A stretch of 64,000 nucleotides of DNA from positions 1 through 64,000 of the forward strand of contig NZ_JAPEOB010000005.1 of the NCBI RefSeq assembly GCF_026341775.1. The letters are read 5' to 3'. Below the pieces are notes generated by a model. The model made no database searches. It was not told the origin of the DNA and saw only the letters and a program-made list of their open reading frames with translations. The stretch's first letter is position 1. Every line of letters begins with the position of its first letter. This document shows, piece by piece, positions 61,760-64,000 of this stretch. Both the position numbers and the translations under genes were made by a program. The DNA comes from Streptomyces sp. NBC_00654. GTDB taxonomy: Bacteria > Actinomycetota > Actinomycetes > Streptomycetales > Streptomycetaceae.

Positions 61760-62893
61760 GTGAGTTTGGATCTGAGCAACTACGAGCTCCGCTGGCCGGC
61801 GTCACTGTTCGCGTCCGAGGGCGAGCGGGTCCTGCGGGTCCCGAACAGATGGTGGGAGGACCAGGCGGTCTGGCTCCTCACGGAGGCCTTCGCCGGTACT
61901 ACGGTGGTGGCCGACTTCGAGGAGCTGCCCGACCGCCCCGCACCCTCGGACGACCCGTGGGCCAGCACCACCCCTGGCTGGGGAAAGCGGCAGGGGAGGG
62001 ACAAGCGGGACTGGCTTTCCGAGCTGGTCAAGCGCGCCTCCGAGCTGCGCCGTGCTGTCGAGCCGCGGCCGTACTGGCCGCAGCGGCAAGGGCGCGGCCT
62101 CTCGCGCGACGGCAGCACCCCACGGGACTCCCGGCGCGGCTTCGAACGGATCATCAGTGACTTTGCCGACAGCGGCTACCTGGTGGAGGTCTTCGGCGAG
62201 GAGTGCGTCGACGACTCCACCGAGCTGCCGGACGCGGACGCCTCGCGGGTCATCGAACGCCGCTTGGGCATTCCCGGCCTGTGGCCCCTGGCCCCTGTGA
62301 CGTGGGACGAGGACACCTTCTTCGGGCTGATCGAGGTCTTCCACGACCTGGTCAGCCGCCCCCGGACCCGCCGCTACCACTCCTACAGCGGGTGCGGCTG
62401 GCACCACTCGGAGTTCCACAACGGGCCCGCCCGGATCCTTTACCGCAGCAAGGTCAACGAGCTGCTCCGCGAGGCCGGCATCGAGTACGAGCTGGCCGCC
62501 GAAGGCGAGGACCTCGGGCGCCTGGTCGCCATCACCGACGACGCCCGCAGCGCTCTGGTCCACCAAGCACTGACCGGCAGTGCCCCGAACATCACGGCCC
62601 GGGTCCGTCACGCCGTCGCCCTATTCCGCGCCCGGGACGCGGCCGCGGAGAGCAAACGATCGGCGATCGTGACCCTCGCGGGCATCCTTGAGGAACGCCG
62701 CGCACTCCTCAAAGAGCAGCTCGGCAGAGACGAAGGGGCCCTCTTCGAGATCGCCAACCGCTACGACCTGCGCCACCGGAAAGCAGACCAGCGTGGCGAC
62801 TACGACGAAGCGTTCCTGGACTGGATTTTCTGGTGGTACCTCGGAACGGTCGAGCTCACCAACCGGATCATCGCATCACGGATCGGCGGCTGA
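61760..62893 (+). CDS. HEPN-type (AbiJ-like C-terminus) protein
   Basis: 377 residues from GTG 61760. The N-terminal ~270 residues are a globular region of unknown family (YELRWPASLFASEGERVLRV, RHYHSYSGCGWHH-like part near 215). The C-terminus (AGILEERRALLKEQLGRDEG, ALFEIANRYDLRHRKADQRG, YDEAFLDWIFWWYLGTVELT) matches the HEPN end of abortive-infection AbiJ-type proteins. It includes an R-x4-H-like pair (RYDLRH) expected of HEPN RNases. Likely RNA-targeting phage defence; this is inference from the motif. Confidence 0.68.
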   Translation: MSLDLSNYELRWPASLFASEGERVLRVPNRWWEDQAVWLLTEAFAGTTVVADFEELPDRPAPSDDPWASTTPGWGKRQGRDKRDWLSELVKRASELRRAVEPRPYWPQRQGRGLSRDGSTPRDSRRGFERIISDFADSGYLVEVFGEECVDDSTELPDADASRVIERRLGIPGLWPLAPVTWDEDTFFGLIEVFHDLVSRPRTRRYHSYSGCGWHHSEFHNGPARILYRSKVNELLREAGIEYELAAEGEDLGRLVAITDDARSALVHQALTGSAPNITARVRHAVALFRARDAAAESKRSAIVTLAGILEERRALLKEQLGRDEGALFEIANRYDLRHRKADQRGDYDEAFLDWIFWWYLGTVELTNRIIASRIGG

Positions 62894-62924
62894 CACCGCG
62901 TCCCGTCCGGAGAGCAGGGGGGCC

Positions 62925-63488
62925 ATGAACTATCCGAGGTTGAGGGCCATACCGGAGGGTCTGGTGATCACGGCATGCCTGCTGGTGCTGTCTGCGTGCA
63001 GCAGCAACGATGACCTGCCTGTCAGACGCAGCGACGGCGTGATCAAGGACTTCGGCCGTGTCACAACACCCGAATTGAAGAAGTGGGTCCAGAGGTCTGA
63101 CCTGCCGCAGAAGGCCAAGAGCCTGATCGACCTTTACGTCAGCGAGATCCGCGTCGCCGAGGGGTTCGCCGGATGCATGACAGAGGGACGGACCGAACCC
63201 CTCATGAACGTTGAGCTGGCCTATCCCGACCTCGGGCAATACGACGAACAGGGCCTGGATGAGCAGCGCGACTGGAGCCGCCGAATCATTTCTGGATTGG
63301 AAGAGTTCGCCCACACCTTCGAGCCGGGCTATTCCACGGAGGGCGGCTGGATCGGAGGGCCAACGTGGGTAACCGACCCCAGGGGCGGTCTGGACTGCAG
63401 CGGCAGCATCGAGATGGGCCAGCTCCTGACCCCAGCGGCGAACATGGGTACGGATTACCACCAGAGGGACAACAACCCAATCCCCTGA
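62925..63488 (+). CDS. Predicted lipoprotein
   Basis: 187 residues. Signal peptide with lipobox LVLSACSS: hydrophobic GLVITACLLVLSAC, lipidated Cys near residue 25. The mature part is acidic (VQRSDLPQKAKSLIDLYVSE, DEQRDWSRRIISGLEEFAHT) with a Gly-rich end. Exported and membrane-anchored, function unknown. It starts 31 bp after the HEPN gene, so may be co-transcribed. Confidence 0.75.
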   Translation: MNYPRLRAIPEGLVITACLLVLSACSSNDDLPVRRSDGVIKDFGRVTTPELKKWVQRSDLPQKAKSLIDLYVSEIRVAEGFAGCMTEGRTEPLMNVELAYPDLGQYDEQGLDEQRDWSRRIISGLEEFAHTFEPGYSTEGGWIGGPTWVTDPRGGLDCSGSIEMGQLLTPAANMGTDYHQRDNNPIP

Positions 63489-63491
63489 CAG

Positions 63492-63938
63492 TTGTGCCGG
63501 CCCGACCGTACTACCAATGTTGATGAAGCCGCACGACGCCTGCCTCAGCCCGCCTACGATGCCGTGGTGCGGAAGACGAAGGCGTTCAAGGAAGCTGTTG
63601 CCGAGACGCTCGCGGAGCTGGCCCGGCGCGGGGTGACCTTCGCCCCCGCGACCGTGGCGGACACAATCGAGCAGCAGATCACCACCGTGTCCGAGCGGCT
63701 CGGGATCCAGGTGCGCTCCGCCTGGAAGTACTTCGACGCACCCGCCACGGCCGACCGCCTCGCCAAGAGCCAGGCCTCTTACGAGGAGAGCAGCAGCGAG
63801 AAGGGCGCTGGACAGGCCCCGATGCCGCCGATCGACAACCCTGAGCTCGCCCTGGTCCTCGCCGGGGTACCGGACTCCCTGGCCCAGACCGGCGGCGACC
63901 TGTACGCGGTCATCATCAACGTCGCAGTCAACGCCTGA
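63492..63938 (+). CDS. Hypothetical protein
   Basis: 148 residues from TTG 63492 (GTG 63567 is an alternative). Helical, charged middle (KAFKEAVAETLAELARRGVT, ADTIEQQITTVSERLGIQVR) and a C-terminal PPIDNPELALVLAGVP segment. Family not recognised. Confidence 0.6.
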   Translation: MCRPDRTTNVDEAARRLPQPAYDAVVRKTKAFKEAVAETLAELARRGVTFAPATVADTIEQQITTVSERLGIQVRSAWKYFDAPATADRLAKSQASYEESSSEKGAGQAPMPPIDNPELALVLAGVPDSLAQTGGDLYAVIINVAVNA

Positions 63939-64000
63939 ATGGCCGGCCACATCCACGGCGAGGACGGCTGCGCCGGCTGCGAAGGCAGCCGCGGCGATGT
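63939..64000 (+). CDS. Partial Cys-containing protein, runs off the window
   Basis: ATG 63939 directly follows the previous stop (TGAATG), opening AGHIHGEDGCAGCEGSRGD with a CxxC pair. The frame is open to the window end. Probably coupled to the preceding gene. Confidence 0.45.
   Translation, partial: MAGHIHGEDGCAGCEGSRGD

Noticed and set aside
58622..64000. Telomere end of the linear replicon
   Set aside because: tap-tpg are present, but no run of terminal palindromes characteristic of Streptomyces telomeres is visible at either window edge.

Overview
High G+C content, Streptomyces codon usage, frequent GTG and TTG starts, and a telomere-maintenance pair (tap, tpg) indicate a linear replicon of Streptomyces or a close relative. 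The content is that of a conjugative linear plasmid or a plasmid-like chromosome arm. Maintenance functions seen are a MobF-type relaxase, parAB with three palindromic parS-like sites, a TraB/FtsK-like transfer ATPase with a long operon of small transfer genes, a GntR (KorSA-like) regulator, a winged-helix replication protein next to a DciA-like (DUF721) protein, and tap-tpg. No rRNA, tRNA or CRISPR was found.

Layout. 0-4.2 kb: truncated pentapeptide-repeat membrane protein, relaxase and a coupled small gene on the minus strand. 4.2-5.3 kb: a decayed RelE-like toxin and a hypothetical gene. 5.5-7.9 kb: parB-parA with parS-like palindromes inside parB and in front of parA. 7.9-15.1 kb: accessory cargo, with MITE copy 1, a DrrAB-like ABC exporter with its MerR regulator, three immunity/DUF orphans (Imm21-like, DUF5958-like, DUF3885-like) and scrambled gene remnants. 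15.3-20.5 kb: a CHAT (caspase-like)/TPR protein divergent from a small Cys-rich protein and a membrane protein; this is the best candidate for an under-described conflict system. 20.6-25.5 kb: MITE copy 2, a truncated IS630-type transposase, and small Streptomyces genes (ASCH domain, RapZ C-terminal domain), several of them frameshifted.

25.5-36.8 kb: a minus-strand conjugation operon. It holds the TraB-like ATPase, three or four membrane proteins, a WhiB-like protein, a transfer-type membrane protein whose gene carries eleven CGTSACGG octamers, and small zinc-finger or coiled-coil proteins. 37-40 kb: the GntR regulator with overlapping operator palindromes, an XRE/TPR regulator and a Fic-like toxin-antitoxin pair. 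40.5-46 kb: the probable replication region, with tandem ~50-bp stem-loop repeats, a Rep-like protein with two DnaA boxes inside its gene, the DciA-like protein and two hypotheticals. 46-57.3 kb: a NYN-domain protein, a frameshifted CoiA-like protein, a membrane/coiled-coil gene pair, a DUF6228-like protein, an XRE regulator and small genes. 57.6-64 kb: a coiled-coil protein divergent from tap (interrupted by an in-frame TGA), tpg, a HEPN-type protein, a lipoprotein and hypotheticals.

How it fits together. Rep/DciA would load the helicase at an internal origin, ParAB-parS would partition the replicon, and Tap/Tpg would patch linear ends. The TraB-like pump and relaxase are two distinct transfer activities. 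Between these modules lie defence, toxin and immunity cargo and mobile-element scars. The many nonsense and frameshift lesions suggest a decaying accessory region, or residual sequencing errors in places.
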